Notes: generated by a model from the letters alone, not told the origin. A DNA stretch of 64,000 bases from Methylobacterium sp. FF17 (GCF_025813715.1 NZ_CP107532.1:4994001-5058000), one strand, 5' to 3'. Counted from the first letter of the stretch, positions 18,501-28,208 are shown. Program-made: numbers and translations.

Positions 18501-20976
18501 CAACGCCGAGGTCGACCGGGTCCTCGCCGCCAACCCGGACCTGAACAAGGTCGTCGTCGGCACGCACCTGCAGCAGCTCGCCAACGAGCAGGCGCTGGCG
18601 CCCCTGCTGCGCAACGTCGACGTGCTCATCGGCGGCGGCTCGCACACCCTGCTCGCCGATGGCGACGACCGCCTGCTCTCCGGCGATACGGCCGGCGGCA
18701 CCTACCCGCAATTCTTCACCAATGCCAGCGGCCAGACCCTCGCCCTGGTGAACACCGCCTCCGAGTATTCCTATGTCGGCCGCCTCACCGTCACCTTCGA
18801 CGATCAGGGCAACGTCATCCGCGACTCGGTGAACTCGGCTACCAGCGGCGCCGTGGCGGTGGACGACGCCACCGTGACGCAGCTCTACGGCTCGACGGCC
18901 GCCGCCTTCACCCCCGGCAGCAAGGGCTTCCTCGTCCGCGAGGTGATCGAGGGCCTGGATGCCAACAACGACGGCGTGCAGGAGACCGCCGGCATCGCCG
19001 ACGTGATCCGCCAGCAGGACGGCAACATCCTCGGGCGCAGCAGCGTCTATCTGGAGGGCCGGCGCGGCGAGGTCCGCACCGAGGAGACCAACCTCGGTGA
19101 CCTCTCGTCGGACGCGAACCTCTGGTACGCCAAGCAGTTCGATGCCGGCGTCACGGTCTCGATCAAGAACGGCGGCGGCATCCGCGACTCGATCGGCTCC
19201 TTCTCCACGGCCGGTGGCGGTACCGCCGAGCTTCCCCCCGCGGCGAACCTGTCCGCGGGCAAGCAGGCCGGCGACATCTCGCAGCTCGACGTCACCAACT
19301 CGCTGCGCTTCAACAACAACCTCGCGGTCGTCACCGTGACCGCCGCGGAGCTGGAGCGCGTCCTGGAGCACGGCGTCGCCGCCGTGGCGCCGGGCGCGAC
19401 GCCGGGCCAGTTCACCCAGGTGGGCGGCATCTCCTACAGCTTCGACGCTACCAAGCAGGCGCAGACGCTGGACCTGAACGGCAATGTCACCCGCGAGGGG
19501 CAGCGCATCGTCTCGGCCGCGATCATCGACGCGGACGGGCGGATCCTCGACACCCTGGTGCAGGACGGGCAGGTGGTGGGCGACGCCAGCCGCGCCATCA
19601 AGGTGGTGACCCTCGACTTCCTGGCCACCGGCACCGCCACGGCGCCGGGACTGGGCGGCGACAACTACCCCTTCCCGGCCTATGGCGAAAACAAGGTCGC
19701 GCTGCGCGACGCCAGCCCGGTCTCGCTGCCCGACACCGAGACCTTCGCGGTGAAGGGCTCGGAGCAGGACGCGCTCGCCGAGTACCTCAAGGCCTTCCAC
19801 GCCACGACGCCCTACGGCACCGCCGATACCGGTCCGGCCGGTGACCTGCGCATCCAGAACCTCGCCGCCCGCACCGACGCCGTGCTCCAGCGCGGCGTCG
19901 CCAACACCGGGGCCGACGGGGCCGACACCCTGCGCGGCACGGCCTTCAGCGACGTCCTCAAGGGCGGGGCGGGCGACGACATCATCTACAACAGCCTGGG
20001 CGACGACATCCTGATCGGCGGTTCCGGCCCCGGCGGCGCCAACCAGAACGACACGCTGATCTTCGCGACCGCCCTGGCGGATGCGCAGGTGACGCAGGCG
20101 GGCGGTTTCACCATCGTCACCGGGCCGGAGGGACGCGACGCCATCAGCGGCTTCGAGCGCATCCAGTTCTCCGACACCACGGTGGTGCTCGACGACGGCA
20201 ACCGGCTGGTGGACGACCTCTTCTACCTCGCCCGCAACAAGGACGTTCTCGCCGCCGGCCAGGACGCGGACGCGCACTACGCCGCCTACGGCGCCGCCGA
20301 GGGCCGCGATCCGAACGCCTACTTCTCCACCAAGGGCTATCTCGCGACCTATACCGACGTCGCCAAGGCGGGCCTCAACCCGCTGAGCCACTACGACGCG
20401 GATGGCTGGAAGGAAGGCCGTGACCCGGGCGTAAACTTCGACACCCAGTTCTATCTCGCCCGCAACACGGACGTGAAGGCGGCCGGTCTCGACCCGCTGA
20501 CGCACTACCTCGAATACGGTCAGGCCGAAGGCCGCGCCATCTTCGATGCGGTCGGCCTCACCGGCAACATCAAGGGCGGGTTCGACGCCGAGTTCTACCT
20601 CCTGGCCAACGCCGACGTGGCGCAGGTCGCGACCCTCGACGGCGGCGACACCCTCGCCTTCGCGCGCCAGCACTTCGACACCTATGGCTGGAAGGAAGGC
20701 CGCGATCCGAACGCGGTGTTCGACACCAAGGGGTATCTCGCGGCCTACGGCGACGTCGCGGCGGCGGGCATCAATCCGCTCGCCCACTACGACACCTACG
20801 GCTGGAAGGAGGGCCGCGACCCCTCCGCCGACTTCGACAGCTCGGAATACCTTGCGGTCAACGGCGACGTGGCGCAGGCGGGGCTCAACCCGATGCAGCA
20901 CTACCTGCAGTACGGGCTGGTCGAGAACCGTGCCGTCCTCAACGACGGCACCTTCGGCTACGGCACCATCGCCTGA
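12559..20976 (+). CDS. Giant exported multi-domain nuclease/5'-nucleotidase, RTX type
   Basis: 2805 residues, no N-terminal signal peptide. Domains in order (approximate residues): N-terminal module 1-210; Calx-beta 215-330 ('[20 protein letters not shown]'); choice-of-anchor-I type propeller 331-879; second Calx-beta 880-1000; OB-like nuclease accessory 1001-1270; endonuclease/exonuclease/phosphatase domain 1283-1628 with 'GLTELENQ', 'GDFNAY', 'ESDHDPI'; Ig-like 1630-1740; calcineurin-type 5'-nucleotidase 1745-2098 ('HASDWEAG', 'FGNHEFDSG', 'GGGSHT'); 5'-nucleotidase C-terminal domain about 2135-2440 ('NGGGIRDS'); short RTX nonapeptides 2451-2494 ('GGAGDD', 'LGDDILIGG'); six C-terminal repeats 2553-2800. 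RTX plus missing signal peptide suggests type I secretion; no transporter genes are nearby. Predicted job: degrade extracellular DNA, then dephosphorylate nucleotides. Start at ATG 12559 chosen because the typical N terminus begins there; the ribosome-binding site is poor. Confidence 0.85.
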   Translation: MTTTPHVLATGPLLQAWTDAGAITTNDDWSRVPGIVGYLGQNVATSTGADPQTLTTSSSASDDVDVLANQTNPNTLSNGGVAEFALSDPTIALQGSATADAPNLVLYLDATGRRDVVVAFNARDIDGSADNAVQPVAVQYRIDGGAWKNVAPGFIADASTQNTATQVTPVSVTLPAEANGAAGLQVRILTTNAVGNDEWVGIDDIAVSSESAAVTLPTLSIADARVVEGNAGNASLTFTVTLSAPAPDGGVSFDVATADGTATAGSDYSATVLTGRTIAAGATTATITVPVTGDTLAEGSETLALRVANVVGATVADGAAIGTIVNDDASFTVNGVAVFDAAASLQGNQGATATTPPTGTDALQLVRLGSYATTNDPATTAGANAEVVAYDRTTASLYIQNTNENRIEIVGIGADGQMAKSGEIQLATLEQYGAVNSVAVSNGLVAVAYANATGDQPGRVALFDQSGTLLKSVTVGIGPDQIVFTADGTKLLVANEGEQFTTASNPVGSVSILDLSGGAAAAIVSATVGFGALDGSEAALRAKGLAVTAGKAASADIEPEYITLSPDNRFAYVTLQEVNGLAVIDLANPGTAPIAIQPLGSVNHSLAGNEFDASDRDGTGNTASIRIASTPASTPIYGLLQPDAAASFSVNGVNYVITANEGDQRVIGGSDDSADVARLSSIANTRLSPELQALKADPAYARLNVLLRTGDTNGDGLIDQLHTLGGRGISIFRQEADNSLTKVRETGGEFEKIFAALAPERFNNDQVVANTPDDRSDNKGPEPEGVTVGTVNGRTYAFVGLERQSGVLVYDVTDPETASYVSYVPPLAGVTADLGPEVLTFIAADRNPTGTPLLVTANEAGGGATLYAALPQGYTQTLAFQPGSLTLAQAEGDTGTTTFAFTVERTGGTLGSLAFTANLAGADSADFAGAPTLPATVSGTIPAGATSAVVTVTVQGDTLPEADEAFTVTLTGATASQSGITAALATSGTTATGTILNDDVTLISAVQGSGSASTLVGRTVTIEAIVVGDFQNGDADAKRNLGGFYLQEEATDADGNLLTSEGVFVYEGAGTLLRDVQEGDRVRITGVVGEFSGETQISVTDAAGLQIVQAGAVSAAALKASAASVDLPAAATIGTGTTAQPDLERYEGMLVKLGQTLTVTEQFNLDRFNEIRLAAGARPETFTNEFEPDSANYAAYLAQVAARSITYDDGLNVQNQPVELLDGFGPTYGTATAPRMGDTVTGLTGVLGYGPAGAYRVRAIEDGDNAFAQANPRTAAPDDVGGSLKVGSLNVLNYFRTLDSDGSASGVKTAIGLDPRGANTTAEFDRQTQKLVTTVIASGADVFGLTELENQFQPGNPGNALEYLVGQLNARAGAGTYDWVRPGDQLDQGQFLGGDAIAVGFVYKPSKVSVALNTTIEKLDDTDVQAFDPALLQQSTIGHIFNGANTSRAALAVTFRETATGEDFTAVINHLKSKSGAGTGADADQGDGQGGWQQQRELAATALKEWLALKPTGTPDSDVVLLGDFNAYIKEDALDVLKAGGFTNLAEDRLANPYSYVFDGAYGALDHALANGSLNGQVTGVTEWHINADEADAIDYNLDFGRSAAYFDGLTPARESDHDPILVGLSLDQTAPRLLAATPADNTLSVAVGANIGLSFSEAVRAGTGAITLTDGAGDTRSIAVTDASQVSISGTTVTINPGTDLKAGTAYDVILPAGALLDAAGNTFAGLPQDQLDFTTETPPAMTYTLQILHASDWEAGLLATQRAANFAAIVDKLEDSTPNSITLSTGDGWIPSPFFIAGADPQLAATYNGVYNQLFGLSGSAAYTKLTASVGRADVTIQNIIGVQAAVFGNHEFDSGPTEVANIIAANLGTTAGNADDTWVGAQFPYLSTNLNFSREAALSGLVNANVANATFAQTGPTSTQTGTGADKIAKSTILVENGEKIAFVGATTQLEPLLTTLGNVTVDGFNGQDNIALLAEQINAEVDRVLAANPDLNKVVVGTHLQQLANEQALAPLLRNVDVLIGGGSHTLLADGDDRLLSGDTAGGTYPQFFTNASGQTLALVNTASEYSYVGRLTVTFDDQGNVIRDSVNSATSGAVAVDDATVTQLYGSTAAAFTPGSKGFLVREVIEGLDANNDGVQETAGIADVIRQQDGNILGRSSVYLEGRRGEVRTEETNLGDLSSDANLWYAKQFDAGVTVSIKNGGGIRDSIGSFSTAGGGTAELPPAANLSAGKQAGDISQLDVTNSLRFNNNLAVVTVTAAELERVLEHGVAAVAPGATPGQFTQVGGISYSFDATKQAQTLDLNGNVTREGQRIVSAAIIDADGRILDTLVQDGQVVGDASRAIKVVTLDFLATGTATAPGLGGDNYPFPAYGENKVALRDASPVSLPDTETFAVKGSEQDALAEYLKAFHATTPYGTADTGPAGDLRIQNLAARTDAVLQRGVANTGADGADTLRGTAFSDVLKGGAGDDIIYNSLGDDILIGGSGPGGANQNDTLIFATALADAQVTQAGGFTIVTGPEGRDAISGFERIQFSDTTVVLDDGNRLVDDLFYLARNKDVLAAGQDADAHYAAYGAAEGRDPNAYFSTKGYLATYTDVAKAGLNPLSHYDADGWKEGRDPGVNFDTQFYLARNTDVKAAGLDPLTHYLEYGQAEGRAIFDAVGLTGNIKGGFDAEFYLLANADVAQVATLDGGDTLAFARQHFDTYGWKEGRDPNAVFDTKGYLAAYGDVAAAGINPLAHYDTYGWKEGRDPSADFDSSEYLAVNGDVAQAGLNPMQHYLQYGLVENRAVLNDGTFGYGTIA
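20215..20940 (+). repeat. Six-copy C-terminal repeat of the giant protein
   Basis: Six units of roughly 37-48 residues with the pattern F-D-x-x-x-YL-A-x-x-x-DV-x-x-AG-x-(N/D)PL-x-HY-x-x-x-GW-x-EGRDP. Copies 2, 4 and 5 keep GWKEGRDP; copies 3 and 6 diverge at the end ('GQAEGRA', 'GLVENRA'). Copy 4 has a short insert. Placed after the RTX motifs, where type I substrates carry their export signal. Confidence 0.8.
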
Positions 20977-20998
20977 ACCCGAGCACCGGCGATGCAGG

Positions 20999-21024
20999 GG
21001 GGCCGCGCCGACTGGCGCGGCCCC
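20999..21024 (+). terminator. GC-rich hairpin terminator after the giant gene
   Basis: GGGGCCGCGCC (20999-21009) and GGCGCGGCCCC (21014-21024) form an 11-bp perfect stem with a four-base loop, followed by TTCGCGTTT. It lies 22 bp after the stop codon. Confidence 0.75.
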
Positions 21025-21265
21025 TTCGCGTTTCCGGGATGAATGTCGGGCATCCTTCGCTCACGAAAACGTGATGCGGTTCGGGCCGTGGATACCGGCG
21101 GGACAGCGTGCGTCGGAAGCGACGAAAGTCTCGGAAAGACTTGTAAAACCGGGGCCTTTTTCAGTCGATCTCCGGGATCGTCAGATCGTTCCGGTCCTGC
21201 TCTGCTTCCGAACGCCGCGTCGGATCCGGCTTGAAGCGCACCTTCCGCGCGCAACGTTCCAGGTC

Positions 21266-22672
21266 ATGACGAACCACACGCCCGATTCCCCGGTTCTTTT
21301 CGCCCTGCCTTATCTCGGCGGCAGCGCCCGCGCGTTCGACGCGGTGGCGGAGCGGCTCGCCGGCGCGGTGACCTGCATCGCCCTCGACCTGCCTGGCTTC
21401 GGCGCGGACGCGGCCGCTCCCGGTGCGGATGTCGCTGCGATGGCCGATGCGGTGGTCGCCCGCATCCGTGCGGCCGCCCCCCGGCGCTGGCTGCTCGCGG
21501 GCAACAGCATGGGCGCCAAGGTCGCTCTCGCGGTGGCCCGTCGGGCGGAGGATGAAACCGCGGGCCTCGACGGGCTGGTGGGCCTCGTGCTCCTGGCCGG
21601 CTCGCCCCCCGCGCCCGAACCGATGAGCGAGGACAGGCGCGCCGCGATGGTCGCCTGGATCGACGCGGACGTCGCGACCCGGACGCGGGAGGCGCAGGCC
21701 TTCATCGAGGCGAATGTCTCCGCTCCCCTTGAGGCTGCGCGAAAAGCCGAGGCGGTGGCGGACGTGCTGCGCGCGAATCCCGAGGCCTGGAAGGCGTGGC
21801 TCACCGGAGGCGCCCGCGAGGATTGGAGCGGCCGCATCGGAATCCTGCGCAGCCCGGCCGTCATCCTGGCGGGTGCTGAGGATGCCGACCTCGGCGCACC
21901 GGCTCAGGCCGCCCTGACCGCGCCGCACCTCGCCCGGCACCGGCTGGTCACCCTGGAGGGCACCGGCCACCTCATCCCCCTGGAGCGCCCGGAGGCGGTG
22001 GCGGAGGCCGTGCTTTCGCTCCTAGCCGGGCCGGCGCACGAGGCGGTGTCCGCCCCCGTCATCCCGGAGGCCTACGCGGCGCTGATCCGCTCGGAACGCG
22101 TCAACGCACGCCTGCGCACGGCCTTGCTGCAACGGGCGCAGCCCGACGATTCGGCCTATCAGCCCCGGGCCCTCGATCCGGTCGGTCTCGCGATCCTGCG
22201 CGCGGCCTGCGCCCGGGTGCTCCCGCAGGATGGCGCGGGGTTCATCGACCTTGCCGCCCGCATCGACGCCCGGCTGGCGAGCGGGACCGGCGACGGCTGG
22301 CGCTTCGCCAAGCTTCCGCCCGATCCGGAGGCCTACCGCCTCGCCCTGCGGACCCTGGACGATGCCGCGCGTTCCACCCATGGCAGGCCCTTCGTTGTCC
22401 TCGACGCCGACGCGCAGGATGCCGTGCTCGGCAGTCTCGATGACGGCGCCGTGGCCGGCGCTCTCGATGCCGAGCAGATGGGCCTCTGGTTCGAGGATCT
22501 GCGCGCGGATGTGGCTCGCACCTACCTCGCCCATCCGGCGGCGCTCGCCCGCATCGGCTTCAGCGGCATCGGCGCCGGCGGCGACACAGACCCCCTGCCC
22601 GGGTTTCATGCGGTCGGCATCGGCCGGCGCGAGCCGTGGGAACCGCAAGCTGCCCCGGAGTCCGCCCGATGA
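21266..22672 (+). CDS. Alpha/beta hydrolase fused to gluconate 2-dehydrogenase subunit 3-like domain
   Basis: 468 residues. The N-terminal part (about 8-258) is an alpha/beta hydrolase: '[14 protein letters not shown]' oxyanion region, nucleophile elbow '[10 protein letters not shown]' with Ser81, and '[12 protein letters not shown]' with His235; Asp205 or Asp207 would complete the triad. The C-terminal part (about 285-450) resembles the small accessory subunit of GMC-type sugar-acid dehydrogenases: '[20 protein letters not shown]', '[18 protein letters not shown]', then '[20 protein letters not shown]'. The stop codon overlaps the next gene's ATG (ATGA), so the two proteins should be made together and probably form a complex. 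Typical subunit 3 proteins carry a Tat signal; this one has none, suggesting a cytoplasmic complex. The substrate is unknown; perhaps the hydrolase opens a lactone or ester linked to the redox step. Confidence 0.75.
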   Translation: MTNHTPDSPVLFALPYLGGSARAFDAVAERLAGAVTCIALDLPGFGADAAAPGADVAAMADAVVARIRAAAPRRWLLAGNSMGAKVALAVARRAEDETAGLDGLVGLVLLAGSPPAPEPMSEDRRAAMVAWIDADVATRTREAQAFIEANVSAPLEAARKAEAVADVLRANPEAWKAWLTGGAREDWSGRIGILRSPAVILAGAEDADLGAPAQAALTAPHLARHRLVTLEGTGHLIPLERPEAVAEAVLSLLAGPAHEAVSAPVIPEAYAALIRSERVNARLRTALLQRAQPDDSAYQPRALDPVGLAILRAACARVLPQDGAGFIDLAARIDARLASGTGDGWRFAKLPPDPEAYRLALRTLDDAARSTHGRPFVVLDADAQDAVLGSLDDGAVAGALDAEQMGLWFEDLRADVARTYLAHPAALARIGFSGIGAGGDTDPLPGFHAVGIGRREPWEPQAAPESAR

Positions 22673-24219
22673 ACCTCGATGCGATGCGTCGCCACCCAAC
22701 CGCGCAGGAAGTGGACGCGGTGGTGATCGGCACGGGCGCCGGCGGCGCGCCCCTTCTGTTACGGCTGGCCGAGGCTGGGCTCACCTGCGTCGCCCTGGAG
22801 GCCGGGCCGAACTTCGATCCGAAGCATTTCGCCTTCGACGAGACGCTCGCCGACGAGATCTACTGGACCGAGGAGCGCCTCAGCGGCGGCTCGACGCCCG
22901 AGGCCTTCGGCGGCAACAACAGCGGCACCGGTGTCGGCGGCTCGACCTTGCACTGGGGCGCCTTCACGCCCCGGGCCGATGCCCGCGACCTGTGCCTGCA
23001 CACCGAGACCGGCGAGGGCGTCGACTGGCCCCTCGATTACGCCGAACTGCTGCCGTTCTACGAGCGGGTCGAAGCCTTCATCGGCGTCTCCGGGCCGCAG
23101 GCCTATCCCTGGGATGCGAGCCGGAGCTATCCGTTGCACCCCGTCGCCCGCAACGCGCCGGCCGAGATCATGGCGCAAGCCTGCGAGAAGCTCGGCGTGC
23201 GCTGCGCCGATGCGCCGGCGGCGGTGGTCTCCCGGGATTTCGCGCAAGGGGGCGGCGCGACGCGGCCCGGCTGCATCAATTGCGGCTATTGCCACCAGGG
23301 TTGCCGGACTGGCGCCAAGACCAGCATGGACGTCACCTATCTGCCGCTGGCCGTCCGGCACAGCGCCGAGATCCGGGCGGATTCGCGGGTCCACGGCATC
23401 GAGCGGGCCCGGGACGGACGCATCACGGCGGTGATCTACCGGCGCGACGGGGTCGATCACCGCCAGCCCTGCCGCAACGTCTTCCTCTGCGCCGGTTCGG
23501 TCGAATCCGCCCGGCTGCTCCTGCATCTGGAGCTCTGCAACGGCAGCGGACAGGTCGGGCGCAACTACATGGGCCACGTCGCCACGCAGGTCTGGGGTAC
23601 CTTCGCGCCCGAGATGCGGATGAACAAGGGCTACCCATCCGCGCTCATCACAGAGGACATGGTCCGCCCGGCGGATGCGGATTTCGCCGGCGGATACCTC
23701 GTTCAGAGTCTGGGCGTCGTGCCGCTCACCTTCGCCAATTCCCTGGCGCGGGGCCGCAAGCTCTGGGGCCGGGCGCTCGCCGACCAGCTTGCCCGCTACA
23801 ACCACATGGCGGGCATCGGCATCAACGGCGAGACGCTGCCCTGCGACGCCAACGTGCTGACGCTGTCGGACGAGGTCGATGCACTGGGCATGCGCAAGGC
23901 CGCGATCAGCTTCGGCTACGGTCCCAACGAACGGCGCCTGAACGCCCACGCCACACGCTTCCTCCAGCGAATCTGGGAGGCGGCCGGCGCCACCGACATC
24001 TGGACCCTGGAGCGCGTGGCCCACACCATCGGCACCTGCCGCATGGGGCGCGACGGTGACACGGCGGTGGTCGATCCGTTCGGGCGCAGCTTCGAGGTCC
24101 CGAACCTCTGGATCTGCGATGGTTCGACGTTCCCGAGTTCGCTCGCCGCCAACCCGGCGCTGACGATCATGGCGCTGAGCCTGCGCAGCGCGGAGGCGTT
24201 CCTGAAGGATGGGCGGTGA
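22669..24219 (+). CDS. GMC-family FAD oxidoreductase with four-cysteine motif
   Basis: 516 residues. N-terminal FAD-binding '[20 protein letters not shown]' (GxGxxG at 21-26), '[19 protein letters not shown]' for the flavin pyrophosphate and ring, and C-terminal '[11 protein letters not shown]' plus '[20 protein letters not shown]', the GMC_oxred_C active-site region. A 'C-x2-C-x2-C-x3-C' cluster (C202, C205, C208, C212) sits in the middle, where the catalytic subunits of FAD-dependent sugar dehydrogenases carry an iron-sulfur cluster, so electron transfer out of the flavin by a cluster is likely. It overlaps the upstream hydrolase/subunit-3 fusion by 4 bp. No signal peptide. Alcohol or sugar-acid oxidation is expected; the substrate is not predictable. 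Confidence 0.85.
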   Translation: MNLDAMRRHPTAQEVDAVVIGTGAGGAPLLLRLAEAGLTCVALEAGPNFDPKHFAFDETLADEIYWTEERLSGGSTPEAFGGNNSGTGVGGSTLHWGAFTPRADARDLCLHTETGEGVDWPLDYAELLPFYERVEAFIGVSGPQAYPWDASRSYPLHPVARNAPAEIMAQACEKLGVRCADAPAAVVSRDFAQGGGATRPGCINCGYCHQGCRTGAKTSMDVTYLPLAVRHSAEIRADSRVHGIERARDGRITAVIYRRDGVDHRQPCRNVFLCAGSVESARLLLHLELCNGSGQVGRNYMGHVATQVWGTFAPEMRMNKGYPSALITEDMVRPADADFAGGYLVQSLGVVPLTFANSLARGRKLWGRALADQLARYNHMAGIGINGETLPCDANVLTLSDEVDALGMRKAAISFGYGPNERRLNAHATRFLQRIWEAAGATDIWTLERVAHTIGTCRMGRDGDTAVVDPFGRSFEVPNLWICDGSTFPSSLAANPALTIMALSLRSAEAFLKDGR

Positions 24220-24339
24220 GTCCGGGCGCTCGGCCCGAAGTGCGCAGCATGGGCTCCATTCTGCGAGCCGGACATCCGAGGATCCCGCGGGCCTTCCGCA
24301 ATTCGTCTACCCGCGCAGCTTCTGTCCGAGTGCCTGCGC

Positions 24340-24528
24340 GTGACCATGACCGTCGATCAGGTTGTGCTATGGCAGACCGACGAGGCTGCCGAGGCGCGCG
24401 GCCTGACCCGCTCGGCCTTCATCGAATCCGGCCTGGCCACCGTCATCGACGGTCGAAATCGCCGGACATCGATGGCCGCCACGCATCTTCCGCCCTCCGG
24501 GAGCACGAACGATCATTCCCGGAAATGA
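24340..24528 (+). pseudogene. Possible remnant of a HicB/ribbon-helix-helix protein
   Basis: A 62-codon frame contains 'TDEAAEARGLTRSAFIESGL', which resembles the C-terminal ribbon-helix-helix of HicB-type antitoxins and related small DNA-binding proteins. The start of the fold is missing, the tail reads as non-coding, and no toxin partner lies nearby. It sits alone in the 343-bp gap between the convergent GMC and SDR genes (24220-24562). I see nothing else in that gap. Confidence 0.3.
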
Positions 24529-24562
24529 TCGCGGACACCGTCTCTCGTGTCCTCCCGCGCTC

Positions 24563-25441
24563 TCAATACATCGGCGTCCCACCCGTGACCGGCACCAGGG
24601 CGCCACTCATGTAGCTGCCCTCCCGCGAGGCCAGCAGCACGTAGGCCGGCGCGAGTTCGGCTGGCTGTCCGGCGCGGCCGAGGGGCGTGTCGGCGCCGAG
24701 CGACTCGATCTGCTCCGGGCTCTTCACGATGGGCTGGATCGGCGTCCAGACCGGGCCTGGCGCCACGCAGTTCACCCGGATGCCCTGGGGTGCCAGCAGG
24801 TTCGAGAGGCCGATGGTCAGGCTGGCGATGGCGCCCTTGGTGGCGGCGTAGACCAGCATGGTCTTGTCGGCGATCTTCGCCTGCTGACTCGTGGAATTGA
24901 CGATGGCCGAGCCCGGCTTCATGTGCGGCACGGCGGCCTGGGCAAGGTAGATCATCGCGAAGACGTTGGCCTGGAACGAGCCTTCGAGGTCCTCCGGCGT
25001 CACGTCGTCGAGGGCGTCGTTCACCACCTGCGCGGCGGCGTTGTTGACCAGGATGTCGAGGCCGCCGAACTCCGCCACCGTGCGGTCCACGAGGGCCCGG
25101 CAATGTACGGGGTCGCGCAGGTCGCCGGGCAGGAGCAGAACGCGCCGGCCCGCCTTGCGCACCCATTCGGCCGTGTCCTCGGCGTCCGTCTGCTCGACGG
25201 GCAGGTAGGAGATCGCGACGTCCGCGCCCTCGCGGGCATACGCGATCGCCACCGCGCGGCCGATCCCGGAATCGCCGCCCGTCACCAGCGCGACCCGGTC
25301 GGTCAGCAACCCCTTGCCGACATAGCTCGTCTCGCCGTGGTCGGGAGCGGGGCGCATCCGCGAGGTCAGTCCCGGCCGCGCCTGCTGCTGGTCGCCGGGG
25401 AAGGGCGGCCGGGGGCCGGCGGCGCGGGGATCGATGGTCAT
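24563..25441 (-). CDS. SDR-family oxidoreductase, YghA/stress-protein-39 type
   Basis: 292 residues, classical short-chain dehydrogenase with the N-terminal extension ('RPPFPGDQQQARPGLTSRMR') typical of the YghA / general stress protein 39 group. NAD(P) binding 'ALVTGGDSGIGRAVAIAYAR' (TGGDSGIG at 54-61), 'ILVNNAA' (130-136), catalytic set Ser183 or Ser185 with Tyr198 and Lys202 in 'VYAATKGA'. The C terminus ends '...GALVPVTGG' as expected. Natural substrate is unknown for the group; E. coli YghA reduces glyoxals and aldehydes. Cytoplasmic. The next gene on the same strand (25525-25728) begins 286 bp upstream of it. No EcfG-type promoter was found in front of it. Confidence 0.9.
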   Translation of the reverse strand: MTIDPRAAGPRPPFPGDQQQARPGLTSRMRPAPDHGETSYVGKGLLTDRVALVTGGDSGIGRAVAIAYAREGADVAISYLPVEQTDAEDTAEWVRKAGRRVLLLPGDLRDPVHCRALVDRTVAEFGGLDILVNNAAAQVVNDALDDVTPEDLEGSFQANVFAMIYLAQAAVPHMKPGSAIVNSTSQQAKIADKTMLVYAATKGAIASLTIGLSNLLAPQGIRVNCVAPGPVWTPIQPIVKSPEQIESLGADTPLGRAGQPAELAPAYVLLASREGSYMSGALVPVTGGTPMY

Positions 25442-25524
25442 CGGGCGGGAGCCTTGCGGATTGGGGGGACGGACGGGCCGGCTCCGTGATCGTCCGGGCG
25501 GATGACCACGGAGCCGGCGGCCGC

Positions 25525-25728
25525 TCAGGCCGTGGCGTCGTCGGCTTCGAGGATGCCTTCGAGGTCGCCGGTCAGGGCGTCGAGCTGGTCGGCGGTCGCC
25601 AGGATCTTGAAGGTGGTGCCGTCCTCGGCTTCCACCGCGATCTCGACGTGATCGCCGACCTTGGCGGCGAGCGCCTGCTTGAGGGTGTAGGTCGTCACAT
25701 CGGCGGTCTTGTCGGTGCTTTTGGCCAT
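25525..25728 (-). CDS. Small conserved-looking acidic protein, unknown function
   Basis: 67 residues: 'MAKSTDKTADVTTYTLKQAL' then a beta-rich core 'KVGDHVEIAVEAEDGTTFKI' and an acidic C-terminal helix ('LTGDLEGILEADDATA'). The codon pattern and an AGGAGA ten bases before the ATG support it as a real gene. No domain recognised. The gap to the upstream GH15 gene end is 83 bp, same strand, so co-transcription is possible. Confidence 0.65.
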   Translation of the reverse strand: MAKSTDKTADVTTYTLKQALAAKVGDHVEIAVEAEDGTTFKILATADQLDALTGDLEGILEADDATA

Positions 25729-25811
25729 GCGCTGTGCGTCTCCTGTCGTGCCCGCTGGCAACGCGGCAGGGCGGGGGTCGGATCTGCGACCAAAGCTCCC
25801 GCCCCGCGCGG

Positions 25812-27575
25812 TCAGAGGTCCATCCCCGACAGGGTGGCGGCGGCCTGGATCAGGGCGAGGTGGGTCAGGCCCTGGGGCAGGTTGCCGAGATAGGTGCCGC
25901 TGACGGGGTCGGCCATCTCCGCATAGGTGCCGGAATTGCGGTCGAGGGCCGCCACCACGGCCTCGAAGGCCGCCTGCGCCTCCTCCTGCTGGCCGAGCAG
26001 CGCCCGGGCCTCCACGAGCCAGAACGTGCAGGCGAGGAAGCAGCCCTCCTCCGCATCGACGCCGGTGTAGCGGTAATGGTAGGGGCCGCGCCCGAGTTCG
26101 CGGTCGATCGCCCGGCAGGTGCCCGCGAGGCGCTCCGGGTTGCCGAAGCGGAAGCGCACCGCCAGCGTCAGCGAGGCATCGAGCTTCTCCGTGCCCGGAT
26201 ACATGACGTAGGCCTGCTTCGCCTCCGACCAGCAATGGGCGTCGATCCAGTCCGCGACCCGGTCACGGGACCGGGCCCAGCGGTCCCGGCAGGCGCCGGG
26301 CAGATGGCCCCCGTCGGCGAGTTCCACCGCCCGCGCCAGGGCCTGCCAGCAGCTGATCTTGGAGCCCGTGTAATGCTCCGCCTGCGGCAATTCCCAGATG
26401 CCCGCATCCTTGAGCTTCCAGGATTCTGCGCATTGGTCGGCGAGTTCGGCGAGCAGTGCCCCGGTGCGCGGGTCGAGCATGTTGCCCTCCGCCACGAAGC
26501 GCGCGGCGGTCTCGAAGATGTCGCCGTAGATGCCGTGCTGGTGCTGGCCCGTGGCGGCGTTGCCGGTGCGCACGGGACGCGAGCCGCGATAGCCCGGCAG
26601 GTCGATCTCCTGCTCGGGCGGCACGCGCCCGCCGGCCAGGGTGTAGAGAACCTGCGCCCCGTGCTCGCCGATATGGCGCATCAGCCAGCCCAGGGCCGCA
26701 TTCGCCTCGGCCTGCGCGCCCAGCCGCAGGAACGCCTTGATGACGTAGCCCGCATCCCGGATCCAGGCGTAGCGGTAATCGTAGTTCTTGGAGCCGCCGA
26801 TGCCCTCGGGCAGGGAACTCGTGGCGGCGGCCGCGATCGCCCCGGTGGGCGAGTAGAGCAGCAGCTTGAGCGCCAGGGCGCTGCGTTCGACCTGCTCGGC
26901 GTAGCGGCCACGATAGGCCAGCCGCTCGGTCCAGTCCCGCCACTCGCCGCAGGACACGTCGATGCGCCCGTCGATCTCGGCGATCGGGGCCACCACCAGG
27001 GGCTCGTTCTCGGCCGCCACGATGGCGACCAACTCGCGCTGGCCGGCCTCCACGGTGAGGTGCCCGGAGATGGCGTGGTCGTTCTCGTCCTCGATCCGGA
27101 CGCCCTCACTCGTCCGGAACAGGCCCATCAGGCCCGCGACGTGGAAGGCGGTGCCGTTGCTGTTGGCCGAGAGGTAGGGCGCCGCCGTATCGCCGCGCGT
27201 CCCGAACACCAGCGCGACCCGGAACGTCACGCGGCCCTCGATGCCCTCGACCCGGCGTGCGAGTTCCGCCCAGGGCAGGCGCCCGGCCGGGCCGCTGTTC
27301 AGGCTCTCCACGAGGCGGGCCCGCCCGGTATCCGTCGTGAAGACGGTCTCGTGGACGTTGCTGCCGGCGCGGTAGCCGATCTCGGCGGTGAAGGGCGCAT
27401 CCGGGGTGATCGCGAAGTAGCCGCCCCCCTCCGGGCTGAGCAGGCGGTCGAACAGCGGCGGCGAATCGAGGTTGGGGCAGCACCACCAGTCGATGGAGCC
27501 GTCCGCTCCGGACAGCGCCACCGAACGCCCCTCCCCGATGGCCGCATAGGCTTCGATCGGCAGATGGCCGTCCAT
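25812..27575 (-). CDS. Glycoside hydrolase family 15 (glucoamylase/trehalase-like)
   Basis: 587 residues. An N-terminal beta-sandwich (about 1-230) starts 'LPIEAYAAIGEGRSVALSGA' and 'DGSIDWWCCPNLDSPPLFDR', the usual opening of bacterial GH15 proteins. The (alpha/alpha)6 catalytic barrel (about 260-585) has 'YDYRYAWIRDAGYVIKAFLR', 'QHGIYGDIFETAARF', 'AGIWELP' and 'CTFWLVEARALLG'. Bacterial members hydrolyse alpha-glucans or trehalose. No signal peptide, so intracellular, perhaps turning over trehalose or glycogen made under stress. The ATG at 27575 fits the family N terminus; an upstream in-frame extension is proline/arginine-rich and unlike the family. Its start is about 290 bp from the TetR operators, so it may or may not share them. 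Confidence 0.88.
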   Translation of the reverse strand: MDGHLPIEAYAAIGEGRSVALSGADGSIDWWCCPNLDSPPLFDRLLSPEGGGYFAITPDAPFTAEIGYRAGSNVHETVFTTDTGRARLVESLNSGPAGRLPWAELARRVEGIEGRVTFRVALVFGTRGDTAAPYLSANSNGTAFHVAGLMGLFRTSEGVRIEDENDHAISGHLTVEAGQRELVAIVAAENEPLVVAPIAEIDGRIDVSCGEWRDWTERLAYRGRYAEQVERSALALKLLLYSPTGAIAAAATSSLPEGIGGSKNYDYRYAWIRDAGYVIKAFLRLGAQAEANAALGWLMRHIGEHGAQVLYTLAGGRVPPEQEIDLPGYRGSRPVRTGNAATGQHQHGIYGDIFETAARFVAEGNMLDPRTGALLAELADQCAESWKLKDAGIWELPQAEHYTGSKISCWQALARAVELADGGHLPGACRDRWARSRDRVADWIDAHCWSEAKQAYVMYPGTEKLDASLTLAVRFRFGNPERLAGTCRAIDRELGRGPYHYRYTGVDAEEGCFLACTFWLVEARALLGQQEEAQAAFEAVVAALDRNSGTYAEMADPVSGTYLGNLPQGLTHLALIQAAATLSGMDL

Positions 27576-27866
27576 GCGCGCGACCGGACCGCCCTGGCGG
27601 GGAAAGGGTTTCAGCACGGCTGTGGCGACCTTCGGGCGTCGGGAACGGAGGCGATGTCGTCGGCCGGGCGCGAGTCGGTGAACCGGCGTGCCGGGCACGA
27701 TGTTCGACGCGGATCGGCCCGGATCCTCGAAAAAGGGACGGTGCACGAACCGCTGCGGAAGACCGCCGTTCCCGGCGCGGCTTGCTTCATGTTGACACGC
27801 CATGCGGGAAGCCAATCCGCAAATGTGTCTCCCGGGCTGCAGGTGCGTGTCTCCGCGCACGCGGAG

Positions 27867-27900
27867 AATGAACGCTCATTGACCAGTGAATGAACATTCA
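27867..27900. promoter_or_regulatory. Twin TetR-type operators before the efflux operon
   Basis: Two 14-bp palindromes: AATGA-ACGC-TCATT (27867-27880) and TGAATG-AA-CATTCA (27887-27900). Their centres are 20 bp apart, close to two helical turns, so two regulator dimers could bind one face. A further 7-bp inverted repeat (TCTCCGC/GCGGAGA, 27850-27867) abuts them. They lie 44 bp before the first gene of the TetR-RND operon, suggesting autorepression. Confidence 0.65.
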
Positions 27901-27943
27901 ATAGTGGTGGTGGCAGGGGATGGGTCGTCGTTCGGAGGATGCC

Positions 27944-28207
27944 ATGCGGCAGATGCACCAGGAGTTCCGGTTCGAGGCCGTTGCAAGCGTACGGAGCCGC
28001 GCGGCCGCGCGCCTGATGCTGCGCCGGGCGCGGGCGTTCTGCGCGCCGGAGCATCTCCTCCTCGGCGCGGTCCTCGTGCTCGGCTGGGCCGCCCTCATCG
28101 CCTGGACCGGCAACGGCACGGTCGGCTGGCAGGCGCGCCTCTGCGCCGATGCCGACGCGACGCTGGCCGCCTGCCGCGCCGGCGCCCCGGACGGAAAGGT
28201 CCTCTAG
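27944..28207 (+). CDS. Small single-span membrane protein leading the efflux operon
   Basis: 87 residues from ATG 27944, preceded by a strong GGAGG five bases upstream (an in-frame ATG at 27920 has a weaker site). A basic N-terminal half is followed by one hydrophobic span 'HLLLGAVLVLGWAALIAWTG' (about 45-64) and a short tail with two cysteines ('RLCADADATLAACR'). It ends one base before the start of the TetR gene. Unknown function; position suggests a link to the efflux operon. Confidence 0.6.
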   Translation: MRQMHQEFRFEAVASVRSRAAARLMLRRARAFCAPEHLLLGAVLVLGWAALIAWTGNGTVGWQARLCADADATLAACRAGAPDGKVL

Positions 28208-28208
28208 G

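Noticed and set aside
14629..20901. Antisense open frame of 2090 codons opposite the giant gene
   Set aside because: It is the complement of a strongly recognisable coding region. High GC removes stop codons from this frame; the translation is Val/Gly/Ala/Arg-rich with no domain.
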